Shown here piece after piece: positions 36,693 through 48,954 of a DNA stretch of 64,000 bases. The stretch is taken from the NCBI RefSeq assembly GCF_018691265.1, contig NW_024881295.1, forward strand, positions 19,954,243 through 20,018,242. Reading direction: 5' to 3'. The DNA comes from Tyto alba (taxonomy: Eukaryota > Chordata > Aves > Strigiformes > Tytonidae). Each line of letters starts with the position of its first letter. Position 1 is the first letter of the stretch. The notes beneath the pieces are model-generated. The model made no database searches. It saw only the letters and a list, made by a program, of their open reading frames with translations, and was not told where the DNA came from. Both the position numbers and the translations under genes were made by a program.

Positions 36693-38929
36693 AATTACAA
36701 CCTGAGGGAAAATATCCAAATCCAAAAGCTCTGCTTATTTTTAAATACTCAGTATTGAATATGATGTGAAGATAACTATAAAGGATTATATTATAGTATA
36801 TATTCTCCAAATTACTAAAATAACACTCTGTCTTAACTTCTTTAATGCACTTCCACAAAAGAAAACTGACTTATTTTATATAATTTGTGTGTAAGGGTCC
36901 AGATTTGATGGACTACAGGGAACAGGTACCTGGACATCAATGTTGGTAAGGCTGCTCAAGTGCAAAATATAAGGGTCCTTGCCACCTTTGGAAGTCAAAA
37001 ACAAATATTTCTCTGTAATACAGATATTTGTAAGATCTAATTATGCAGAGTGATCTAGGTGATTCACATTTACTCGTTCTTGTCAAAAGCTGATGCATTG
37101 AAAGGGGTTTCTTTTGTTCTACGGAAGCTATCTGGAAAACTAGATAGGTAGTGCCAGATATTATTTAGGTAACCCATAGAATTTTAGCCATGAACTGAAG
37201 CTAATAATTCCTCAATTTGAAGATTTCTTATTATCTAACCGGCACAGAAACTTTCCTCAGAACAGTAATAAAGATGGAAATACCACTTACTGATCTATAT
37301 CTCCTCATTCTCAATTTTTTCTTCAGTATGGGCTGTGTATTAAGTATTCACATTTTCTACTGCATGCATGACCAGGGTGTTCACTTCAACAGTTTTCCGA
37401 GAATGAATATTGAGTCTGGCAGTATGGAGAACAAGACAGTCTGACTAAAAGCTCCAACACACAGGCAGTTCTGAGTTCAGAAATATACTTCATCTTCTCC
37501 TGTTCCCAGCTCCCTGAGTTTTTCATGAGAGAATTTCTTCTGCATAATGCACACTGTGTTCTTCTCTTCCTGTCTCCTCTCTGTGGACTCAGGTTATCAT
37601 GATCAGTTTCCCTAAAGTTTGTTATAACCTCTGGTATCACTGCATGAAATATTTGCTCTTTGCATTCTTGTCACGCCTTGCAAGGAAGCACTAAGGCTGG
37701 AATTTAGCCGCCCTGTAGAGGGAGTGTAATTCCCAGGCAATGTTCTACAAATTGACAAATTCCCTGTGCCTTTATAGTGTGTAATCCTCAGTAGCTGTTG
37801 TCTTTCCCCCACTTTATTTTGTTTCTTCTCAGTGCACGTAGGGTTTCCACTGTGGGTTTCCTGGGACAGGTGAGTTTACAAGATGAAAGAGCCATCAAAC
37901 ACTTGAAATTTCCATCAGTTTTGCCCAGTAAACACTGAGAGACTTGAACTGATTACATTTTGGGATTTTTGAGGAACAATCAAGGTCATGCCATGCTTAC
38001 TGATTCTTTGTTTTCAACTGAGGTTACAGTCTCCTGTCTACATTTTGGTGATAAACTATACAAATAACAGGTGGTCATGGACTATGAATAAGGCTTATTT
38101 AGAAAAGTAGGAAGTAAATGAGGAAATTAATGATTTGCATGAAATCTGTGTAGATTACAATTATTTTCAAGACTTCAAAATCCTGCTTTTGAAAGGTCGA
38201 ACTCCATGCAAGGGATGAGTTTATCATATGTATATTATATTATATGACCTGAAGTGCTGTAAAATAATTTACTCTCTCTCAAGACTTGGACTATAATATC
38301 TACCTTTTCCCTGTGCAAAGATTGCAGTTTTGTGTTACAGTCATAGTAACAGCTCTCCCAATGCCTGCATTTTTATCAACAGCAGACAGGGACAGGCTAC
38401 GAAGTGCTTAACATTATTTTTTTTTATTATGAGGCACTGATGAGGGCTGTAGACATTATGAAGTGTTAAAATAAGGCATCTATTTCCATTAAGAGATTGA
38501 CAATAATATCCCCTCTGTTTTATAAACATCTTATTGCTTACAAGAGAGACAAATATCCATACACTGAAGTTCCAGGAGTCCAATGCTGTAGCAAGAAATT
38601 AATATAATTGAATGAGATTCTTCATTAATTGAAACTGATTGGTTTATAGTTATCCTCTCACCAGCCCGTACAACTAGTCTCCTCGTGGAATAGTGAGCAT
38701 TTTTTCCCTGCTGTCATTATAGAAGCTAATATCTTTGTGTGAGTCAGCAAACGCAGAGGGCTATTTTCTACTTCTTACTGTACTTAAAGAGCAATTTGTT
38801 ACATGTTTCCAGCTCTTCTGGTGTAATCCTTCTGGTCAAGAATTATTAAGCACTGTCATCAAATGAAGTGTAAGAGTAGCTGCTTCAAAGACCTATCAGA
38901 TATATAAATAGTAATCATGCAAAATAAGT
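36693..38929. other. unique noncoding DNA
   Basis: No gene or repeat recognised. Open frames are below 85 codons with no domain signature. Confidence 0.5.
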
Positions 38930-39130
38930 GTGGTGAGTTCATCCTGAGCCAGCAGCACCTAACTCTCTGAAAAACTCAAACATGCTTTCCAAGACTACCC
39001 TCAAGGATTTCCCCTGCCAGTGTACAGCCCTGAGAACAGTGAAGGCAGATGGGGTGTTAGACAGCCTGTCTGTAGAGGTGACCTCAACAGTCATGGTGGT
39101 ATGGTCTATCCCCAGTGCCAAAAAGTGGTA
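38930..39130. other. GC-richer block open on both strands, unassigned
   Basis: A roughly 190-bp island of higher GC in AT-rich DNA. On the minus strand a 60-codon frame (38939-39121) reads SAFTVLRAVHWQGKSLRVV and FEFFRELGAAGSG. On the plus strand a frame runs from 38937 to the stop at about 39129, and a GGTAAGTCAGG splice-donor-like sequence overlaps its end. The left edge, TGTGGTGAGTTCATCCTG, resembles the reversed terminus of an avian LTR (minus-strand ...GAACTCACCACA). It could be an old exon, a retrocopy fragment or a truncated LTR. I do not recognise a protein family. Confidence 0.3.
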
Positions 39131-39775
39131 AGTCAGGTTTCAAAATAATTAAGGAGTGGGTCCACGCATTGTAAACTAGGGGTGTTTCTAAACACGCTTT
39201 TAAACATCAGGGTTTTAACCATCACTTGGGAGATACAAAAGTGGATGCATGAACATGTCATAAAGTTTTGGGTTCTGAATGAGAAAAAACCTGTACAGAC
39301 TTCTCCATCTGCTTGCTCTGTCTATTCTCTCACTTGCCAGGGAGAAGCTATTGATTTACTTCCCTCACTTCTCACTAGTCTGCCTTTCTCCTTTTTTCCA
39401 CTGCCCATTTTCCATCTCATGCCCATTTCTCTCATCTCATGCCCTCTTTCTCTCATTTTGTCTTTCGGATAAAGTATACATTTCATCCTGTTTCTGAGAC
39501 AAATTATTGTCCATAGTTTCTAAGGATCTTCGTGGTATCCTAGACCTTTGATACCATCAAATTTAATGCCTTTGTTATTAATAAGTGAAGGATCTATGAC
39601 ATCTATGGAAGGAGCTAGTGAATGTGGCCAGAGTTTTATTTTTCCCATTTAGAGAGCTTGTGTTTATATTTCACTTAGTTCAGCAGGTGATGAGACTGGA
39701 AATGTCCAGTTGTACTGCTGTATGAGAGTATAATGCAAAGAACTGATAAAATGCCTGAAGCAAATTAATCATAAG
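39131..39775. other. noncoding DNA with a pyrimidine-rich stretch
   Basis: From 39370 to 39465 the plus strand is almost entirely C and T with CATCTCATGCCC duplicated at 39414 and 39435. Nothing coding is supported; the 96- and 72-codon Leu/Ser/Pro-rich frames come from this composition. Confidence 0.5.
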
Positions 39776-39853
39776 AAAAAAAAAAAACAAAAAAACAAAC
39801 AAAAAAAAAAAAAAACAAAACAAAACAAAACAAAAAAAAAAAAAAAAAACAAA
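39776..39853. repeat. A-rich tract with (CAAAA) units
   Basis: About 78 bases of A interrupted only by C, including three or four CAAAA units. It resembles the tract at 3930-3990. No retroposed body recognised on either side. Confidence 0.9.
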
Positions 39854-41318
39854 GAGCAATTACATGAAAAGAGGAATGTCCTGATCAAGATATGTCCTAC
39901 TTGCTTAGGGAAGGCAATATTTAAGCATATATAGCTTTGTGTTTCTGTAACAAATACAAAGGATTGGGAATATGGTTTGCACTTTAAACAGCAGGCACTT
40001 ACATAGTTTTACACACAAATGACAACATTCAAGGATGAAGTCCAGCTCATGCCACAGTCAAATGAAGTAAAAACTACAACTAAACTACAGATTTGAACAA
40101 TTAATGGATTCATTTCTCAAATTTCATACACTCACAGTCTTTTTCACAAAATTACTGTTGATCAACAGTCATTTATGTTAAGTTTCTGAACAACACTTGC
40201 ATTGTTATGCAGCTCACAGATATAACAATGTTTGTGAACTGAAGAGTGGTAATGTGCACTAAATGCAACCTCTGCAAACTTTATTCATTTAAATGTGTTC
40301 ACTTAATGCTATTGTAGACCTTTAAAGGACTGTCTAAAACAGCTTTGTCCTTTCTTCTCTGATCTTCTCTTGATCTTTATTTTGCAATGAAAGTGAAAGA
40401 AAATTCCTTTGAGATGCAGAACTAAAACTTTTGTTAATTTTCAGTTTTTTCATTTCTTTTCCCTGTAATCTAAAGCAGGTTACTCTCTAGCCCCTCACTT
40501 CAGGCTTTAGATGTTCATAATACTTCTTACATTAATCTTTTTTCCTGTCTTTTCTGTTTTAGTTGAAAATATTTCAAGGCCAGAATTCTCTCTTTCTGCA
40601 AATATTACTTAGCCCAAAGATGCCTGATACTAGCTCATATCACTAGAAGGTGTCATAAAACAAACAACTCACAATCATATCAATTTTGTTAAGAATTTGG
40701 TATAATTTATCTTTTTTTTTTTTTTTTCTGATGGAATTCAAATCAGTTCAATGTGCAAAGAGTCATTTCTTTGGAAAAAAATGTGGAAGGCTCTGCAGAG
40801 AAAGGCAGTGTTATTTTTTTTTCTCCAAGCTCAGTTTTCTGCATTTAGGACTCAGCATATGTAAAAGCACCTATTGAATCCTCTATAGTGGATATCTACT
40901 AATCAATAGACAATTGTGTTCTTGCTGAGTCCAAATGGAAAATGATGCAGCAGAAAACAAAATGTGCTAGGCTAAAACTTGAAGTCCTTAGTTGTTCTCA
41001 CATTTATTTAGTCACATCTCTAAATAAGCCAGAGGGACTGCAGGATTTAGATTCCTGCATTTCTCATATTGTTCAGTTTATCTGGGAGGTTATTTCACCC
41101 TCTCACGTAGCAAATGTGAAAGAAGCTGGTATCAAACTGACATTACAAGTCCTAACTAACATTAGTAAATTTTGAGAATGTTGACTATTATATTACACTA
41201 ACAATCTGGACAATTGGCCTTTGGTAACAGACTTCATCAAGCATTTAAAAATCGAATAATAAATAAATCCTGGGTACAGCATCAGTATTTCTGAACCAAA
41301 TCATTTTAATTAGATTAC

Positions 41319-41343
41319 AAAAAAAAAAAAAAAAAAAAAAAAA
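41319..41343. repeat. A25 homopolymer
   Basis: The longest uninterrupted A run in the window. Flanks are unique, with no matching direct repeats noticed. Confidence 0.9.
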
Positions 41344-44300
41344 GGATGAGGCAGGTCAAAGGAGTTCTCCTCTGATCAGCCAGGGATTTAGAAGATTCAA
41401 GCACTGCAGTCTATATCTCCATCTTCTTCACAAAATCTCAAACTAAAATGTTGCAAGCCCTTGTTTTTCATGAGATTCCTTTAGTTCCTCAGAGGTTTAG
41501 AAAGGCTTTTTCAAAGACAGGAAGATTTCATAAACCTTCTAGTTAGGGATTGAGTTGACAATATGAAATTTTCTTCATGTTCCTTTGCAAGGAGGCTCTA
41601 TCAAGGAAACCAATTCTTCAGACCTTAGAAGTTTTATGACATTATTTTTTCAGGTGTTTCAGAAAACTTCTGTTGTTCTTCAATTAGGGCAGTCCTGAGG
41701 TTCCTTCAGAGATTAATAAAAAGGATTTCAATTTTCTTTTTTCTTTTTTTTTTTTTCCCCACCATCATCTGCTAACTAGTCCCTCCAAGTGTGAGACATG
41801 CAGGATTACTGAAGCTTTATTGTATCAGACAATCAAAAAAGGTTGAGAGGAAAGAAAGTTCAAGTGAGACATGAATATGATGGACCTGAGTTTCAGCAGA
41901 GACTGAGGCACCTCTGACTCCAGTGGAAGACAGTGACCTGGTTGCTTTGAGGCCATTAAAATGAGTGGGATAAAAGTACTATTTAAAGTGACTTGAAAGT
42001 GTTATTAACCCTACAGATGTGAACTGTTCCTGCACAAGTACTGAGACCCATGGATCAGACAGACATGTAAATTCCTTTGTTTCTGTTTGCTGCTTATTAA
42101 ATAAATAAAAAGATTCCGAAGAGAACAAGAGTGGGTCTTTTGAGTTGATCCATGCTGGTCTTGAGGAGAATGTAAGAGCAGCAGCTCTCCAGTGCATGTC
42201 TCCACTGGATATGGATGCTTTTGCATATCTCCAATGAATCTCCATGGGAAAGTATGTCTTTTTGGCATCTTCCCAGGTCCTACCTCAGGTACCTTATGAA
42301 ACTCTTCTTTTCAAATACAGGGCATAGTGAAAACCTCTGAATTTTGCATTTGTGCACTTGAACCTGACACCAGAGGATTTAGCAATTGCGCATGTAAATA
42401 AAAAGAACAGTTGTGCATTTTAGTACAACACCTGTCTTTGGAAAAGGTATCTTTGCTATGCCAATGAGAATTATTACAAATAAGCAGAGAGTATATTTGT
42501 GGTTTGGAACCTGTCTGTCTCTTTCCATCTGTCTCTGATATAAGCATCTCCACTGGAATTTCCTAGTGTGGAAGTTTGTTGCCACTGTTTGTTGGTTAAC
42601 AGCCATGATGACCCTGGAAATACACCTAGAAACTCACCTTTTTGTGTTGAATTTAACATATTTTTCTCAGTCTGGGATTCATCAGTGTGAAATACCTGCC
42701 TAAATGAAAGGTTGTTAACACTAAAAGGCTCTATGCAGCCTCCTGTCAGTGGTTACTTTCCCATGTGATCCATCACTACATCCCACATGATCCAAAGTAC
42801 CCAAGTGCAACCAACTTCCCTGGACAAGATAAAGAGGGCTTGACCAATCTGATCCCCCCAATTAAATACAATTTGCATGTCAAATGTGGTCCTATTCCTG
42901 TCATCAGAGGGATGTTTAGAAGTGAAACCTCTCTGCCTTCTCTGACAACCCTGCCCATGAAAATTTTCCTCCCTTTGCAGGTTCCAAGCTTAAGCCATGT
43001 TTCCAGTCATAACATCGGATCATGATGCAGCACAAATTTGGTCCGGATCAGAGCACACAGTCGTGTTTCTGCCAAATTACCCAAGCACTGATGGAGAGTG
43101 GAAGCTGGCTTTCTGCTCTTATGTCAGCTGTGGGAGGGAAGGCAAGACTTGATTGTGCATAAAGATTGTTCGTATAAGGTGGACCTGACAACACTGTTTT
43201 TACCAATCAGTAGTCTTTATGGAATACATAGATATATATTTACCTTTTTTTTTTTTTTTTTTTTTAAGGGGTGTTATTTTAAATACAAATCCATTGCATG
43301 ATCTGGTTTGCACACAAGCACACAAACCATTGTGTTGGTAGAGCTGTGGCATGTAGGCACAGACAAGTGGGAATGCCCAGAGCTGGAATTCCCTCTGATG
43401 TCCCTATAGTGTGCATTTCTGACCTCAGTCTCTGTACGATGACACCTTTAGTAACCTCCAAAGAAGAAGAAATCTTTGACCAGTTTTCCTCCCCGACTTA
43501 AAAAAATTTTCTCTTCTGCCACTGGAATCTCTCTGACTGTATTTTAGTACACTGACAAACTCCTTAGCTTCTACTATTGAGTGGGGAAATTAACCCAGGT
43601 GTGTTAATTGTACAGGTGGAATCTGATATATCACAGTAAATGCATTACTTAAGTTTTTACATTCCAGTGCAATCACAGGCTTTTCAATACCATCTTCTAT
43701 TTCAGGTTAACAATACCTAATAGAGTCAAGGTGGAAACTAATGCATAGTAATTTATAGTTTTGCACCTACGATTTCTGTGAAGACTGGTAGGTAACGGGG
43801 AGAAATCTGATCTTGTTACAGTTGATGTTAGTAACTAAAGTTAAATATGTCCTAAATAATTGTCTCATTAACATTCTCCAGTTTCATAGGCTGGACAGGT
43901 ATATAACTACAGCTGACAGAAAACATCTGGTAAGGTGAAGAAAAATATAAAATCTTTCTCAGGCTTGGCCTAAAAATCTTATAACTTCTCTGACAGACCA
44001 GAACAGGGACGTGTCAGTGGTAAAGGAGTTTTGTGAGGACTTGACTGCTACTGATTTCATTATGCCTTAACTTAGGGCTGAAGTGGCCTGTTTTTATGAG
44101 TAGCAGGGAAAAAGTAAAAAAAAAAAAAGAAAAAAAGAAAAAAAAGAAATGTGATAAAGGAAATGATTTAGCTAACAGTAAAGTGGCCATTAAGCAGAAT
44201 CCATCTATTTTAAATCATCTGTACATTAGTATGACACATTGTCGTTATATCAATTACCATTTTTTCTCTTTTGCTCATTCATTTCTGCTCTTCCTACCAT

Positions 44301-46186
44301 GGGTGAATTCCCATGCATCCCTGAAGTTCTCAGAGAAGGTAAAACCTGATGTCAGCCACACGCTATCATCTCCAAAGGACTTGAGCAAAAGATAGTACTG
44401 GCAAGGTGATGTACTGAATGTTTGCTGACCACTGTCCAGGTCTGTCTGAAACTCAATCTATGAGCCATTAAGTAAATGAAATGTAAAGCTGTTTCACTGT
44501 TTCTCTGAAGTATCAATACATTAAGGCAGTCTGCTTAGGCTCCAAGCCATTGAAATAATAGAGTTAGGACTACCCATACGCTCATCATTTTCAGGGAATT
44601 CGGCCTCATGCCCTGCTCTTCTCATTAGAAAGAAGACAGATCATACTTGTCTTTTTTTTTTTATTATTATTATTTTTTATTTTTATATTCTTCTTTTTCC
44701 TCCTGTTTATATTTCCCATCCTTCCTTCTGGAAACCTTCCCATAGTAGCCTCCCCTTTCCTTACCTGCCTTGCTCTGGGAAGCTCCTTGCTGCCAGCTGG
44801 CTTCCCAGGGCAGTAGAGACAGTGGTATTTATTGCAGCAAGGTGACCCGAGCCACTCTCTTGTCTGGTCTGTGGGTGAACAGGAACAGCAAACCCTTTCT
44901 CACCACCTCTCTAGGCCACAAATGCATTTGAGACTTTTGGATCACCTAATGTAACGTTTAGTCAGTGCAAGCATTTTGCTTGTAAAGTCCTGAAAATTAA
45001 CATTAGCAGTTAAGACACCAATTAATAGAACAGCATCTATGGTAAGTACTTATGTGTCCTCTGTGGCTGTTATATGTCAGCAACCCACAATCTTTCAATT
45101 ATCCTCAAGCAGTGCCTCACAATGCACTGAAATGAGACTCCAAAATTTGTCTTTGTTACTTGCTTAATTTGGTGAAATTCATATTATATAATTACTGTAA
45201 AGTTATTTTTTTTTTCTCCTACTGGAATGTAAAAAATGAATCTCTGGGGAAAATCTGTGTATTTTGATAATGTTACCAACTTGTCTTAATGTGGAAAGCA
45301 AGGTTTGGCCTTTTCCTCTTCCATCCTGTATGTTCCACACTTCCTGCATTGTCTCTGGGGTGAGGAGCAATTGCTATCCGTACTCAGGCTTTGCCTATAA
45401 CTTGCCTCATGCTCAGATTGTGAACATCTTCTGGAGATCTCAGCCTGGGTAGGAAAAGGTGCATGAACAGGCATGAATGCCTATCTGTGGGCTTGCAAAT
45501 GCAGCATGACCCAATGGGAAATAGATTCTCCTCACTTGCTGTGTTAAATTACCTGAATTCTGTTTCATCTATTCCTTCTATAAAATGAGAGGTGCTTACC
45601 TTCTTTGTCTGGAACAAACACATTCTTTCTTGGCTCAATCTTGGACCTTTTCATACTTTCCTGGGTCATTTTTTCCATGCCACTTATAAAAACAAGTGTC
45701 TGTATTTTGTATTCATGCCTGAAACCCCATTGAGAAACTACATTTACATTGCTTCTGAACATGAAGTCAAGCTGTTTCTTGTTTCCATTGCTGAAAACCC
45801 TAAGCTCAAACTTGAGCAAATTCTGTCGTGATTCCTGCCAGTCCCTCCAGGCAAGCGCTGCTTCACACTACATGCAAACTAATGTCTTTGGATGAGCTGC
45901 CCTAAGACTATTTATTTCAAGGGCAGCTCAAGAATTCTTATCTTTTGGTCATTACAAGCTTCTTTTCTTTAGTTTGATTTTCAGATTCCCTGAGGCTGCC
46001 AAAATATTTCTTAGCCTGCCCTAAAGACTTAGTTCTGGTTTATGAGCTGTCAGATGACTCAAGCAGTAAAGAAACCACAGGTTTGGATTATTCATTGGTA
46101 GCAGGTAACTGAGAAGTAGCCTACCTGTAGCTATGAAAACATTGAGAAGAATTAATGCCTTTAAAAGCAAAATGTTTGCTTGAAAG

Positions 46187-46222
46187 AAAAAAAAAAAAAA
46201 AAAAAAAGGAAAAAAAAAAAAA
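46187..46222. repeat. A21-GG-A13 tract
   Basis: Two A runs separated by GG. Minus-strand Phe-rich frames here are artefacts. Confidence 0.9.
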
Positions 46223-48474
46223 GCCACCTTATCATTAATAAGCAGGGGCTCCTCAGTAATAATAAAAAGGGAGACATGTTATACAGTATGGAGAGCCTCC
46301 AGTCCTATTTCCCTTCACTGTCTCCCCCAGGATACTTTTGATAAAATTTGTTCCTTGGCTCTAGCCCAATGGTTGGCTTCCTCTCACTCATCATTTGAAA
46401 TCAAGTCAGATACCTGAAACGCTGGCTGTGGCAAATACAAACAACCTTCTACAAAACCCAATATTCATTAGATCCTTGAAAATGACTTAGTAAACACAAC
46501 AGGGTTGCTACTTGTTATTTTTTATTTTGAACACAGAGAAGTGGAGTTTATGATGTTCTCTTGAAAAGAAAACATCTGGGCACGTCAGAACTGAAGATGC
46601 TGATGGCAGGACACACGTGGTTGTCATGACATTCACAGTGAGGTTGTTCTTCTCTCTTTCCATAGAACAGTAAGGTCTTCTCATTGGGTCACTACAGCTG
46701 TACTATGTCTAGGGATAGCGGAATTGGCACTTTCTTGCAAAAATAGCCTGATTCAAATTCTGCGCTCATACCAGCATAACTACTGAGAACGCTCTGAAGG
46801 CAAAGGGAATGTTTCACAGTGGATGAGGAGTGAATGGAAGAGGTTTTGGTTCAAGTAGGTCATTTGTAACTTACTTGGTAGTTGGTGAATTTGGTGCTAA
46901 CCGTTGCGATTTCTACTGTTGACTCTTTACCTCCAAATACATTTTGCTATAGGTACTGTTCATCCTCAGCGTTTTCTGGTTGATATTAATTTAAAAAAAC
47001 TTACCATCCCTGCTTCAGAAACTCCAACAACAACCAACTACAAACTCTTTAAATTCTTTTTTTTAATTTGATTTTCTTAAATTCATGCAACCCATTGTTA
47101 GATCTCATTAGAGCCCTTTAAAACACGTTATAACAATTTTGAGGTTTTAATTATTTTTTTACATTTGAAATGTGAATTAGAATTTTAGTTTGCTCTTTCA
47201 CGTTACCTTAGTTAACTGTTAGTTTTAGAATTACTTTGAATTACAAAAGAGATCAGATATTATAAACTAAAATCCCCTTTCAGAGAAGCTGATTTTTCTT
47301 CTGGAACAGGGAGTGTCCAAACATAGTTTTATATTTCCTTATAAAAAAGGGCTTTCTTTCACTCTGTAAACTGAATTTGTCACTGGTAGAAATGGTGGCC
47401 AATACCACTGAATAGCAAATGTGATGTTTATCTGTAAAGTCCTACTAAACATTTTTGGTAGCTACTCTAAGCTTTTCATTTATGTCTAATGTTACATTCA
47501 CCTAAGTGGGAAGGTCGGACCACATCTTGGAGTGCGTGGGGAATTTTGCTTCTCTAACGGTAGCGTTTCCATGCATGATTTTGTCAGAACTCACCTGTAG
47601 CTATTTCAGGTGTTTTTCTCACTCTGCTTATCTGGATGTTCAAGTGATTAGCTCTCTGGAAAGCATGAATTGTTAGATTGTAGGGTGGCTCTATCTAAGA
47701 ATGGACACAGCAAACCACACCAAAGGCAAGAGAAAGCCCCCGTTGATTTCATTGGGTTTTGATTTAGATCAAGCTGAAACAAATGATACCTTGAGGGCTT
47801 GAGGCAGGTTGATTTTGTTTATTTCTGTCTTAATCTCTCTGTGACTGGAAAAAAAAAATCTTTAATAAGCTGGCTTCTGTTGGCAGGTTATACTCACACA
47901 AGCAAAACATGATATGATGCCAAAATATTATAATGATGTTTTATTTGAAGTGGACACCTGCACTCTAGGAGCTGGCTTGCAACCAATGATTCATTTCTCA
48001 ATTCAGTTCAATTCAAAAAGATTTAATTGGCATGATAAGATATACAAGTGCAGCCAAAGGATTAAAGAAGCAGATCTTTCAGATACATGTTAGAGGATGA
48101 GTCTGATCTACTTATGTAGGAGCTATGTACTTGGAAGAGTTTGGTCTCTGCCACACATTTAGCTACTAGAGTCCACCCCTAATCTGGTATGAAATTAATG
48201 TATGTTTTTTCTCTACAGACTACACAGATTTTTCTTTGTGTGTGTATATATTTATTTGCTTATTTATGTGGGCATGAGCATGAAGTTTGTTCCTAACTAA
48301 CTCAGTAAAAAAATTTCTTGCGTTCCCTCGTGTTTTGGACGTTACAATGGAAGTCACATCTTTGTCTTCCCACTGTCACTTTGTTTGCAGGGTCAGTAAT
48401 AGCTGGGTTGGTCCTGTGGATTTCCCTCTTTGGAAAAGTCATAGCCCAAATGCATACATTCAGAAGAGAGTATT

Positions 48475-48949
48475 TGTCCTGGTTGGGGCTGGACTAGAGT
48501 TCCCGTTGGTTCGGCAGCTGGAGGAGCTGCAGCCCCCTGAGACCCCAGGGGCTCCCCAGGTCCCAGTGCCCTCACCTGTGTGCGGGGGCGGGGGGAGCAC
48601 AGCTGGAGGGCTGGGCCCCGATTGGCCGATAGTCCATGTCATGTGATGTTGTGCTCACTATATAAAGGAAGGAGTGAGGCTGGAGGGGCTGCCATTTCCA
48701 GGAGTGTGGCTGTGGGGCCTTGGTGTTCGGGATCGCCGGCTGGGAGCAGACGGGTGGTGAGCAGCTGTATTGTACATTACCCACTGATACTGCTGTCATT
48801 GAATTATTCTGTTACTGTTATTACAGTGTTTATATCTCAACGCGCAAGTCTCCCTTTGCCCCTCTGGTTCCCTCCCCATTCCCAAGTGGGGGGAAGGTGG
48901 GTGAGCAGCTGCGGGGCATTTAGCTGCTGACCAGGCTCAAACCATGACA
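48475..48949 (+). mobile_element. compact avian ERVL-like solo LTR (copy C)
   Basis: A 475-bp LTR in plus orientation, TGTCCTGGTTGGGGCTGG to GGCTCAAACCATGACA, flanked by the exact five-base duplication GTATT at 48470-48474 and 48950-48954. It shares its terminal motifs with copies A and B but is half their length and differs inside, so it is a related subfamily. The 5' third is GC-rich with a GC box, CCAAT and TATA. The 3' part has TTACAGTGTTTATATCTCAA, then CCCATTCCCAAGTGGGG before the conserved GAGCAGCTGCGGGGC end. It is much less decayed than A and B. No internal retroviral sequence adjoins it. Frames of 116 and 119 codons crossing it are not genes. Confidence 0.93.
48583..48667 (+). promoter_or_regulatory. 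U3 core promoter of LTR C: GC box, CCAAT, TATA
   Basis: GGGGGCGGGG at 48583-48592 fits an Sp1 site. ATTGG at 48621-48625 is an inverted CCAAT box. TATATAAA at 48659-48666 is a TATA box 38 bases after it. Order and spacing are those of a retroviral U3 promoter, and transcription would start near 48690 and run to the right. Since the motifs are intact, the LTR might still drive a flanking transcript. Confidence 0.65.
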
Positions 48950-48954
48950 GTATT

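Larger units (their letters stand above)
39854..48474. other. unique AT-rich noncoding DNA with many A or T runs
   Basis: No gene or interspersed element identified over 8.6 kb. Homopolymers: T16 at 40712-40727, A25 at 41319-41343, T21 at 43245-43265, an A/G tract at 44117-44149, a T/ATT tract at 44651-44687, and A21-GG-A13 at 46187-46222. The 47040-47240 stretch is very AT-rich with TTAATT and TTTAATTA cores and could be regulatory. A small AATTCA repeat lies at 47999-48016. Confidence 0.5.

Noticed and set aside
39410..39447. CATCTCATGCCC duplication as a minisatellite
   Set aside because: Only two units inside a pyrimidine-rich stretch; too short to be called an array.
48287..48930. 119- and 116-codon plus-strand frames
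   Set aside because: They run across the left edge of, or sit within, LTR copy C and have no domain.
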